NCBI GenBank assembly: GCA_947455365.1
Contig: CANGNU010000007.1
Span: 1 to 13,827 of the forward strand
Reading direction: 5' to 3'
DNA: 13,827 bases
DNA from: Rickettsiales bacterium
GTDB taxonomy: Bacteria; Pseudomonadota; Alphaproteobacteria; Rickettsiales; UBA1997
In this document: in pieces, positions 1-6,699 of the stretch
Layout of the letters: every line of letters starts with the position of its first letter
Numbering within the stretch: the first letter of the stretch is position 1
Program-made: the position numbers and the translations under genes
The notes under the pieces: model-generated
What the model saw: only the letters and a program-made list of their open reading frames with translations
The model's database searches: none
Told to the model about the DNA's origin: nothing

Positions 1-49
1 CAATTGTTTGCCCCATTTTTCCAGAAATTCCAGTTACGCCAATTTTCAT
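1..49 (-). CDS. dapB: 4-hydroxy-tetrahydrodipicolinate reductase, N-terminal fragment
   Basis: Reading the minus strand from the ATG at 49-47 gives 16 codons, MKIGVTGISGKMGQTI, before the window ends. This matches the start of DapB: a short beta strand followed by the GxxGxMG dinucleotide-binding loop (Gly7, Gly10, Met12-Gly13). DapB reduces 4-hydroxy-tetrahydrodipicolinate with NAD(P)H in the diaminopimelate/lysine pathway in the cytoplasm. Only the first turn of the Rossmann fold is visible, so another Rossmann enzyme is possible, but the spacing and the GKMGQ signature favour DapB. No Shine-Dalgarno sequence lies upstream. The gene is divergent from gyrA across a 623-bp spacer. Confidence 0.72.
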   Translation of the reverse strand, partial: MKIGVTGISGKMGQTI

Positions 50-164
50 AATTTTAGTTTTGATTATCGAGAAAAGTTAATTGCAAAATAGTATGTTTGA
101 AAAAATTTTAAATCAACTAACTCTTTTTTCGCGCACAAATTAATGATTGAATTTATTGATATTA

Positions 165-255
165 TGCCATTTCTCATTAACAACTACACATACAAAGTTT
201 GTCATCCTCGCGCAAGCGGGGATTGCTTCTTTGTTGCAAATGGGAAATGACATTA
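165..255. repeat. MITE-like dispersed repeat, copy 1
   Basis: A roughly 90-bp element with imperfect inverted ends: GCCATTTCTCATT at 166-178 is the near-complement of AAATGGGAAATG at 238-249. A central hairpin is built on TCCTCGC-GCAA-GCGGGGA around 203-220. Positions 175-249 align over their whole length with 12380-12455, at about 80% identity by eye. It encodes no protein. Small size, inverted ends and a second copy suggest a non-autonomous mobile or palindromic repeat. No transposase is present to confirm the family. Confidence 0.55.
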
Positions 256-333
256 TATGAGCAAGAAGCTCAAATTAAATTGCCAAAAAAACAGCCCCTC
301 ATAAATATTCCTCGCGCAGAAAAAATTTGAGCA

Positions 334-450
334 GGCGTAAAACTGCTCTGACCATGCTCTGAGCCAAGTTCTGAGATCATCGCAAGCTGCGCTTGCATAA
401 ATGCTTGATGAGCTCAGCTGTCTGAGGAATGGTCAGCGCAGTTTTACGCC
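334..450 (+). repeat. Fold-back structured repeat, copy A
   Basis: The core at 361-428 is related to cores at 6247-6313 (minus strand) and 6531-6599. Arms 334-355 and 429-450 are inverted repeats with 21 of 22 matches. Inside the core, CTGAG (371-375) pairs with CTCAG (413-417), TCATC (377-381) with GATGA (407-411), and GCAAGC (382-387) with GCTTGC (391-396). Beyond the 22-bp arms, traces of further symmetry (AAAATTTG near 323 against CAAGATTTT near 457) suggest longer arms that have decayed. It lies between dapB and gyrA, could act as a transcription barrier, and has no coding capacity. Confidence 0.75.
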
Positions 451-584
451 GCCAAGCAAGATTTTAACAATAATCTAAATATATTGGGTGAAATTCAAGC
501 CAATAACAAAAATTTTCCCCCCATAAAATTTGCCAATAGCAAAGCCCAAATTTTACTTGCACTTGGGCAAAGAGCGATGTAAAT

Positions 585-612
585 TTGCTGGCAGTTAACA
601 GCGTTGTAGAAT
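585..612 (+). promoter_or_regulatory. Possible sigma70-type promoter of gyrA
   Basis: TTGCTG (585-590) and TAGAAT (607-612) are separated by 16 bp, about 60 bp upstream of the gyrA ATG. Each box departs from consensus at one or two positions. The assignment rests on motif match and position only; in an AT-rich spacer such matches also occur by chance. Confidence 0.35.
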
Positions 613-672
613 CTTGGTGAAATAATCCAAAATTACACCCTCTGCACTAAATTAAATTCAAGAATTTCAAAC

Positions 673-3483
673 ATGACAACTACTCTTCAACCCTTTAAAA
701 TTGCCGTTTCTAAAGACATCGTTTCGGTGTCAATTGCTGATGAGATGAAGAAATCTTATCTTGATTACGCCATGAGCGTAATTGTAGCACGCGCTATCCC
801 CGATGCCTGCGACGGCTTGAAACCAGTGCATCGCCGCATTCTTTATGCCATGTATGAAGGTGGTTATGACCATAATAAAGCGTTTAAGAAATCGGCAAGA
901 ATTGTTGGTGAAGTGATGGGTAAATATCACCCACATGGTGACTCGGCAATCTATGAGTCTCTAGTGCGCATGGCACAAGATTTTTCAATGCGATTGCCGC
1001 TAATTAACGGGCAGGGTAACTTTGGTTCAATTGATGATGATCCGGCAGCGGCCATGCGTTATACAGAGTCTAGGCTTGAGAAGGTTACGCATACTATGCT
1101 TGATGACCTTGACAAAGACACTGTTGACTTTGTGCCCAACTATGACGGTTCTGAACGCGAGCCAAAAGTTATGCCGGCACGCTTTCCAAACTTGCTGGTG
1201 AACGGCTCGGGCGGCATTGCGGTGGGCATGGCAACTAACATTCCGCCGCACAATTTGGGCGAGGTGATTGACGGCGTTCTGGCTTACATCGACAATACTG
1301 AAATTACCGTTGATGACTTGCTAAAAATTATTCCCGGCCCCGATTTTCCTACTGGAGGAATTATTCTTGGTCGTGGCGGATATGACTCGGCGGCTCGCAC
1401 GGGGCGTGGCTCTGTGGTAATGCGCGGTCGTCACAAAATTGAGAAAATGAGCGGCGGTAAACAGGCAATTATCATTACCGAAGTGCCTTACCAAGTCAAT
1501 AAAGCCAAGCTTGTAGAGAAAATTGCCGAATTGGTGAAGGACAAAAAAATTGAAGGAATTACCGATTTGCGCGATGAATCATCTCGTGATGGAATCCGCG
1601 TGGTTATTGAGTTGCGCCGTGATGCAATGGAAGAAGTTATTATCAACCAACTTTATAGTTATACCGTTTTGCAAAGCAATTTTGGCGTGAATATGTTGGC
1701 GCTAAACCACGGCAAACCTGAGCTGCTGAATTTGCTTGATGTAATTCGCATTTTCACAAACTTCCGCGAGACAGTGGTGGCGCGGCGTACCAACTTTTTG
1801 CTTGGTAAAGCGCGCGATAAAACTCACATCTTAATTGGCTTGGCTGTAGCGGTGGGCAATATTGATGAAGTGGTTGAGCTGATTAAAAAATCGAAAGATG
1901 CAGCAGAAGCGAAAGAGGCTCTACTCAAGCGCAGCTGGCCTGCAGACACAGTTTCAACTATCATGAAATTGGTGCAAGACAGGGGCAATATTATTAAAGA
2001 TGGCAAGTTTTATTTTACCGAAATTCAAGCAAAAGCAATTCTTGATATGCGTCTTGCGCGCCTTACTGGGCTTGAGATGGACAAGATTAACGAAGAGTTG
2101 AAAAACTTGGCGGCAGAAATTGCGGGCTACTTAGAAATTCTTGCTGATCGCAATAAATTAATGGCGGTAGTTAAACAAGAATTACGCGAAATTAAAGACC
2201 AATTTGCAACGCCGCGCCGCTCGAGCATTGAAGATAGCGAGTTTGAAGTGGATATGGAAGATTTAATTCCGAAAGAAGATATGGTAATTGTCGCGACGCT
2301 TAACGGCTATATTAAGCGCGTGGCACTTTCGGCTTATCGCACGCAAAAGCGCGGTGGGCGTGGTCGCAGCGCAATGGATGTTCGCGAAGAAGATATTGCG
2401 ACAGATATTTTCGTGGCTAATACGCACACGCCAATTTTGTTTTTCTCAAGCAAGGGTAAATGCTATAAATTGAAGGCCTATAAACTGCCGCTGGGCAATC
2501 CACAAGCGCGCGGACGGGCTTTGGTGAATTTGCTGCCAATTGACCAAGATGAGAAAATTTCAACAATTTTGGTATTGCCAGAAGATGAATCGAAATGGAA
2601 TGATCTTAGCATCATCTTCGCTACAGCCAGTGGCGATGTGCGCCGCAACTCGATGGATCAATTTGCCGATATTCGCTCGAGCGGCAAAATTGCCATGAAG
2701 CTTGAAGGCTCTGACGCCTTGATTGGAGTGAATTTGTGCAGCGACAAAGAAGACATTTTACTCTCGACTAAAAACGGCAAATGCATTCGTTTCCCTGTTG
2801 AAAAACTGCGCATTTTCCAAAGCCGCAGCTCTACGGGCGTAAGGGGCATTAAGCTTGATGCGAAAAATGAAGTTATGGCAATGTCAGTGTTAACTCACGC
2901 GGGCGATGATTCTGAATTGAAGGAAAAATATTTAAGCATTGACCTTGAAAAGCGCTTGGCTGTAAAAGAGGCGCTGGTATTCAATAAAAAATTAGCAGAA
3001 AATCCTTCTGACGATTTATTAGTGCAACCAATGGCGGTACCACAAATTAAAGGCTCTGAGCTTGCTCAAGAGGTTATTGAAAAAATGGCGCTTGATGAAG
3101 AATTTATTTTCACCATTACTGAAAACGGCTATGGCAAACGCTCTTCGGCTTATGAATATCGCATTACTAACCGCGGTGGCTCGGGAATTACTAATATTGT
3201 AACTTCAAAACGCAACGGCGATGTGGTGGCCAGCTTTCCAATTGAGGGCAATGATCAGGTGATGATTATTACTGATAAAGGCACGCTAATTCGTACCGAG
3301 GTTGGTACTGTGCGCATTTCGGGCCGCAATACGCAAGGGGTGACGCTGATTAAGGCGAAAGACGAGAAAGTGGTGTCGGTGGCAAGAATTGCGCATACGG
3401 GGAACAAAGAGGTTGATGAGGCGGAGGTGGGTGAAGAGCCTGCTGCGGAAGAGGCTTCTGAGGCTATGGCTTTGGGGGAGTAA
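673..3483 (+). CDS. gyrA: DNA gyrase subunit A
   Basis: GyrA (936 aa) is the breakage-reunion subunit of the A2B2 gyrase that introduces negative supercoils using ATP hydrolysed by GyrB. The N-terminal winged-helix/tower region has the classic [17 protein letters not shown] start and the catalytic tyrosine Tyr130 in AMRYTESRL. The quinolone-determining segment [11 protein letters not shown] (about 86-96) has Ser91 and Glu95 at the places of E. coli Ser83 and Asp87. The C-terminal beta-pinwheel begins near 535 and carries the GyrA box QKRGGRG (558-564). Residues of about 735-805 form an extra segment typical of alphaproteobacterial GyrA, and the tail is acidic (rich in Glu/Ala). The start matches the family, and no Shine-Dalgarno sequence precedes it. 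The next gene begins 36 bp after the stop. Confidence 0.97.
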   Translation: MTTTLQPFKIAVSKDIVSVSIADEMKKSYLDYAMSVIVARAIPDACDGLKPVHRRILYAMYEGGYDHNKAFKKSARIVGEVMGKYHPHGDSAIYESLVRMAQDFSMRLPLINGQGNFGSIDDDPAAAMRYTESRLEKVTHTMLDDLDKDTVDFVPNYDGSEREPKVMPARFPNLLVNGSGGIAVGMATNIPPHNLGEVIDGVLAYIDNTEITVDDLLKIIPGPDFPTGGIILGRGGYDSAARTGRGSVVMRGRHKIEKMSGGKQAIIITEVPYQVNKAKLVEKIAELVKDKKIEGITDLRDESSRDGIRVVIELRRDAMEEVIINQLYSYTVLQSNFGVNMLALNHGKPELLNLLDVIRIFTNFRETVVARRTNFLLGKARDKTHILIGLAVAVGNIDEVVELIKKSKDAAEAKEALLKRSWPADTVSTIMKLVQDRGNIIKDGKFYFTEIQAKAILDMRLARLTGLEMDKINEELKNLAAEIAGYLEILADRNKLMAVVKQELREIKDQFATPRRSSIEDSEFEVDMEDLIPKEDMVIVATLNGYIKRVALSAYRTQKRGGRGRSAMDVREEDIATDIFVANTHTPILFFSSKGKCYKLKAYKLPLGNPQARGRALVNLLPIDQDEKISTILVLPEDESKWNDLSIIFATASGDVRRNSMDQFADIRSSGKIAMKLEGSDALIGVNLCSDKEDILLSTKNGKCIRFPVEKLRIFQSRSSTGVRGIKLDAKNEVMAMSVLTHAGDDSELKEKYLSIDLEKRLAVKEALVFNKKLAENPSDDLLVQPMAVPQIKGSELAQEVIEKMALDEEFIFTITENGYGKRSSAYEYRITNRGGSGITNIVTSKRNGDVVASFPIEGNDQVMIITDKGTLIRTEVGTVRISGRNTQGVTLIKAKDEKVVSVARIAHTGNKEVDEAEVGEEPAAEEASEAMALGE

Positions 3484-3507
3484 AAGCGACACGACTAACT
3501 TAATTTT

Positions 3508-3513
3508 TAGGAG
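3508..3513 (+). promoter_or_regulatory. Strong Shine-Dalgarno site of the ATPase gene
   Basis: TAGGAG lies about 6-7 nt before the ATG at 3520 and fixes that start. It is the only clear Shine-Dalgarno sequence in front of any gene in the window; gyrA, leuC, the peptidase, fic and glyA have A/T-rich leaders without one. Confidence 0.6.
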
Positions 3514-3519
3514 AATTTT

Positions 3520-4701
3520 ATGGTTGAAAAAAATAGAAGTCCATTTTTCCCCGGCCATCCAGTTCCGCCAGATTTCTTTGCTGGAAGAAAAGCTGAAGTT
3601 GAGAGAATATTGAGGGCAATAAAAGAAGTTGAGCATGGCAAACAGAAGATGATTTTTCTTTCTGGAGAATACGGAATTGGCAAAAGTTCTTTCGCTGGAA
3701 TTGCAAAATTAATCGCCGAAAAAAGCCATAATCTATTTGGAATACATGTATTGCTTAGTGGCGCAGAAACAATTGACGATATATCAGAAAGAACTTTGCA
3801 AACAGTAATCAGGTCGCCATCTTATCAACCAAAATTGAGTGATAAAATGAGAGATATGTTGGCAAAATATATAGGAAATCAGACGGTAGCAGGAGTCACT
3901 TTAAACTTTGCTAATATAAAAGCCGACGCCCCCAGCATATCTCAGGGTTATTTACCATTTTTAGAGCAAGTTTTAGATAAAATAAAAGATAGTGGAATCA
4001 AGGGCATATTTTTAATTCTTGATGACTTAAATGGCATCACAAAGAATCCTCAATTTGCATTTTTTATTAAAAATTTAGTCGACTCTAACGCATTAAACAA
4101 AAATGTTCCATTACTGCTAATGCTATGCGGAACAGGCGAAAGAAGAATGGAAATGATTAGAAATTATCAACCAATCGATCGAATATTTGAAATTGTTAAT
4201 CTAGAATCAATGAAAGATAGTGATTCCTATGAATTTTTTAAAACATCTTTTGAATCAGTAAATTACCCAATCGACGATGAAGCATTAAAAATATTGTGCA
4301 AATTTTCAGCTGGCTTTCCCAAGGCGATGCACATAATCGGAGACAGAACTTATTGGATTGATAAAGATGGTAAAATAGATATTGAAGACGCAAAACAAGG
4401 AATTATAGAGGCAACACAAGAAATCGGAAGACAATCTGTAGATGAACAAGTTTATAAGGCTCTCAGAAGCGAGGATTATCACAATATTTTATCCAAACTT
4501 GTAAAAATGGATTTCGATTTAACATTTAAAAAAAGCAGTGTTGAAAAACATTTATCGGAAACAGAAAAAAAGAAATTTCATAATTTTTTAACAAAAATGA
4601 AAAGTTTAAATGTTTTAGAGCAGGGAGATTTGAAGGGAGAATATATTTTTACTAGCAGGCTTGTAAAACTTTATATTTTCATGAACAGTATAAAAAACTA
4701 G
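3520..4701 (+). CDS. Standalone AAA+/STAND-like ATPase with C-terminal winged helix (function unknown)
   Basis: This is a 393-aa ORC/Cdc6-like P-loop protein (AAA_16-type). The N-terminus has the PGxPVPPxxFAGR entry motif (11-23) common to this group. Walker A is GEYGIGKS (49-56), Walker B is FLILDDL (164-170), a sensor-1-like strand is LLLMLCGTGER (198-208), and a sensor-2-like GFPKAMHIIGD is at 265-275. About 305-390 looks like a winged-helix domain. No signal peptide or membrane segment is visible. Codon use differs sharply from the flanking genes: 14 of 15 Arg codons are AGA/AGG and none is CGC or CGT, and ATA is frequent. It has a clear Shine-Dalgarno site and ends 4 bp before gatB, so gatB may be co-translated. 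This points to recent acquisition between two housekeeping genes. Similar ATPases occur in regulators and phage-defence proteins, but no effector domain is present here, so I assign no role. Confidence 0.85.
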   Translation: MVEKNRSPFFPGHPVPPDFFAGRKAEVERILRAIKEVEHGKQKMIFLSGEYGIGKSSFAGIAKLIAEKSHNLFGIHVLLSGAETIDDISERTLQTVIRSPSYQPKLSDKMRDMLAKYIGNQTVAGVTLNFANIKADAPSISQGYLPFLEQVLDKIKDSGIKGIFLILDDLNGITKNPQFAFFIKNLVDSNALNKNVPLLLMLCGTGERRMEMIRNYQPIDRIFEIVNLESMKDSDSYEFFKTSFESVNYPIDDEALKILCKFSAGFPKAMHIIGDRTYWIDKDGKIDIEDAKQGIIEATQEIGRQSVDEQVYKALRSEDYHNILSKLVKMDFDLTFKKSSVEKHLSETEKKKFHNFLTKMKSLNVLEQGDLKGEYIFTSRLVKLYIFMNSIKN

Positions 4702-4705
4702 AGAA

Positions 4706-6190
4706 ATGACATACATAATCAAAGGCAAAAACAGCGACTACCTACTCACCGTTGGCTGCGAGATTCACGCGCAAGTTGCATCAGAGTCAAAACTTTTCTC
4801 GCGAGCACCCGCCAGCTTTGGCGCGGCGCAAAATTCACAGGTGTCGCTGGTCGATGCAGCTTTTCCGGGAATGCTGCCTGTTATCAACCAAAAATGTGTT
4901 GAGCAAGCAGTGCGGACGGGGCTTGGCATTAATGCGCAAATTAATTTACATTCGGCTTTTGATCGCAAAAATTATTTTTACGCTGACTTGCCGCAAGGCT
5001 ATCAAATTTCGCAATTCTTTGCGCCAATTGTGGGCGAGGGCTTTATTGAAATTGAAGTTGCTGATGATGATGGCGCAAGCTCTGGCAAGGCTGCAACCAT
5101 GAAGAAAAAAATTCGCATTGAACGCATTCACCTTGAGCAAGATGCGGGAAAATCTATCCACGACCAAGACCCACATTGCACGCTGATTGACTTAAATCGC
5201 TCGGGCGTTGCTTTGATGGAAATTGTCTCGAAGCCAGATTTATCAAGCCCTGCCGAGGCTGCCGAATATGTGAAGCAAATTCGCGCAATTGTGCGGGCCC
5301 TTGGTACATCTGATGGCGACATGGAGAAAGGAAATTTACGCTGCGACGCCAATGTGTCTGTACGCAAGGTGGGCGTGGATGAATTAGGCACTCGCTGCGA
5401 AATTAAAAACCTCAACTCAATGCGCAATATTGCCCGCGCCATTGAATTTGAAGCAGCGCGACAAGTTGAAATTTTAGAAAATGGCGGCGTAATTAATCAA
5501 GAAACGCGACTTTTCGACGCGCTAAATGGCGAAACGCGCACCTTGCGCAACAAAGAAAACGCCATGGATTACCGCTATTTCCCAGACCCAGACTTGCCGC
5601 CACTAGTGCTTTCGCAAGAGTTTGTCGATGCCATCAAAAACTCACTGCCAGAATTGCCCAACGACCGCAAGGCCCGCTACGCGCGAAACTACGGCATTAA
5701 CGAATATGACGCCGGCGTAATTGTCATGGAGGAAGAAATTTGCAACTACTTCGAGACGCTAGTTTCTAAGCACGACGCCAAACTTAGCATCTCGTGGCTA
5801 ACGGTAGAACTTTGCGGCCGCATGAACAAACTGGGCCTGAATTTCTCTAATGTAAAGGTCAGCGCCCTACAACTGAGCGGCTTGCTCGACCTTATCAAAG
5901 ACGGTTCAATTTCGGCAAAAATTGCCAAAGAAGTACTCGATTTAATGATTGAAACTGGCGAAGAAGCTGCTAAAATTGTTGAGGCGAAAGGCTTTAAGCA
6001 AGTTTCAGATACTGGCGCGATTGATAAAATTATCGACGAAGTTTTGGCGCAAAATCAGCAATCGGTTGATGATTTTAAAGCTGGAAAAGAACGCGCTTTT
6101 GGCTTTTTGATTGGGCAAATTATGAAAGTGAGCAAAGGGCAGGCTAATCCTGCGGTGGTAAATGAATTACTGAAGAAAAAACTGGGTTAA
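4706..6190 (+). CDS. gatB: Aspartyl/glutamyl-tRNA(Asn/Gln) amidotransferase subunit B
   Basis: GatB (494 aa) recognises misacylated Glu-tRNA(Gln) or Asp-tRNA(Asn), phosphorylates the aminoacyl side chain, and with GatA and GatC forms the amidotransferase. Seen here: the VGCEIHAQ start (16-23), YFYADLPQGYQISQ (90-103), the family signature DLNRSGVALMEI (162-173, with Ala where Pro is usual), EKGNLRCDANVSVR (207-220) and DYRYFPDPDLPPL (288-300). The C-terminal YqeY-like tRNA-binding domain covers about 340-494. A short extra loop (about 120-133, Asp/Gly/Ala-rich) explains the slightly long protein. gatC and gatA are not adjacent. The gene starts 4 bp after the ATPase stop with only a weak GA-rich leader. 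Its last codon and stop lie inside the left arm of fold-back repeat B. Confidence 0.96.
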   Translation: MTYIIKGKNSDYLLTVGCEIHAQVASESKLFSRAPASFGAAQNSQVSLVDAAFPGMLPVINQKCVEQAVRTGLGINAQINLHSAFDRKNYFYADLPQGYQISQFFAPIVGEGFIEIEVADDDGASSGKAATMKKKIRIERIHLEQDAGKSIHDQDPHCTLIDLNRSGVALMEIVSKPDLSSPAEAAEYVKQIRAIVRALGTSDGDMEKGNLRCDANVSVRKVGVDELGTRCEIKNLNSMRNIARAIEFEAARQVEILENGGVINQETRLFDALNGETRTLRNKENAMDYRYFPDPDLPPLVLSQEFVDAIKNSLPELPNDRKARYARNYGINEYDAGVIVMEEEICNYFETLVSKHDAKLSISWLTVELCGRMNKLGLNFSNVKVSALQLSGLLDLIKDGSISAKIAKEVLDLMIETGEEAAKIVEAKGFKQVSDTGAIDKIIDEVLAQNQQSVDDFKAGKERAFGFLIGQIMKVSKGQANPAVVNELLKKKLG

Positions 6191-6374
6191 TTTTTGTTGA
6201 GAAAGTGAATCTTGAATTATTGGCAATTTCTTTCAAAGCCACCTCTACCCCTCAAACAGGCTGCGCCATCTAGTTTCAGCAAGCAAAGCTTGCGATGGCG
6301 CAGAACTCGGTTCAGAGGTGGCTTTGAAAGAAATTGCCAATAATTCAAGATTCACTTTCTCAACAAAAATTAAC
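6186..6374 (-). repeat. Fold-back structured repeat, copy B (61-bp perfect arms)
   Basis: The left arm (6186-6246) and right arm (6314-6374) are perfect inverted copies, 61 of 61 positions. They enclose a 67-nt core (6247-6313) that, read on the minus strand, matches cores A and C. In the core CTGCGCCATC (6261-6270) pairs with GATGGCGCAG (6294-6303), and GCAAGC (6279-6284) with GCTTGC (6288-6293). The arm sequence is not shared with copies A or C. The left arm starts within the last codon of gatB, so the gatB side is probably the ancestral flank and the right arm its inverted duplicate. A transcript would form a very long hairpin right after gatB; no U-tract follows, so termination is possible but not shown. 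Confidence 0.9.
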
Positions 6375-6699
6375 AAAATTTTCTTGCGTCAAACTTCTTG
6401 TGCCAAACGCAAAAAATAAAAATTTGAAAAGAATTAAAATAAAAACTAAATTTTCTTCATTACAAAAGCATAATATTTTTAGTGAATTTTTCTTGAATGC
6501 GCAATATTTATTGCTTAACTAACTAGCTCTGAGCCGAGTTCTGAGGCCATCGCAAGCTACGCTTGCTTTAAATCAGATGGACTCAGCTGCCCGAGGAGCA
6601 GAGCTAGTTAGTTAAGCAATAAATATTGCGCATTCAAGACAAATTCACTAAAAATATTATGCTTTTGCAATGAAGAAAATTTTCAATTTTAAACAAACA
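6191..6699. other. gatB-leuC intergenic region dominated by two palindromes
   Basis: Fold-back repeats B and C occupy 6186-6374 and 6448-6682. The 73 bp between them (6375-6447) are AT-rich and show no gene, promoter or terminator I can support. A 62-codon open frame (6334-6522) lies mostly within the palindrome arms and is not a credible gene. Confidence 0.7.
6448..6682 (+). repeat. Fold-back structured repeat, copy C (83-nt arms)
   Basis: The arms 6448-6530 and 6600-6682 are inverted copies with 81 of 83 matches and no gaps. They flank a 69-nt core (6531-6599) similar to cores A and B. In the core CTGAG (6541-6545) pairs with CTCAG (6582-6586), CCATC (6547-6551) with GATGG (6576-6580), and GCAAGC (6552-6557) with GCTTGC (6561-6566). 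The right arm ends 17 bp before the leuC start, so it forms most of the leuC leader. Its own sequence differs entirely from the arms of B. The two mismatches suggest it is a little older than B. Confidence 0.9.

Larger units (their letters stand above)
50..672. other. Divergent dapB-gyrA intergenic region
   Basis: This is a 623-bp spacer without a credible gene. It holds a MITE-like repeat (about 165-255), a fold-back repeat (334-450), a possible gyrA promoter (585-612) and an isolated 6-bp inverted repeat (GCCCAA at 544-549 with TTGGGC at 563-568). The rest is AT-rich sequence in which I see nothing further. No tRNA-like or other recognisable RNA fold was found. Confidence 0.6.

Noticed and set aside
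175..249. The repeated segments as a CRISPR array
   Set aside because: Only two copies 12 kb apart, no regular spacers and no cas genes.
544..568. GCCCAA/TTGGGC hairpin upstream of gyrA as an attenuator or riboswitch
   Set aside because: It lies upstream of the likely promoter, has a 13-nt loop, and no surrounding conserved structure was visible.
6334..6522. A 62-codon open frame between gatB and leuC
   Set aside because: It runs through the arms of palindromes B and C, and its composition matches no protein pattern; it is chance reading of repeat DNA.
6670..6699. An upstream in-frame ATG for leuC
   Set aside because: It adds ten residues ([10 protein letters not shown]) not found in LeuC, and it lies within the right arm of palindrome C; the family start fits ATG 6700.
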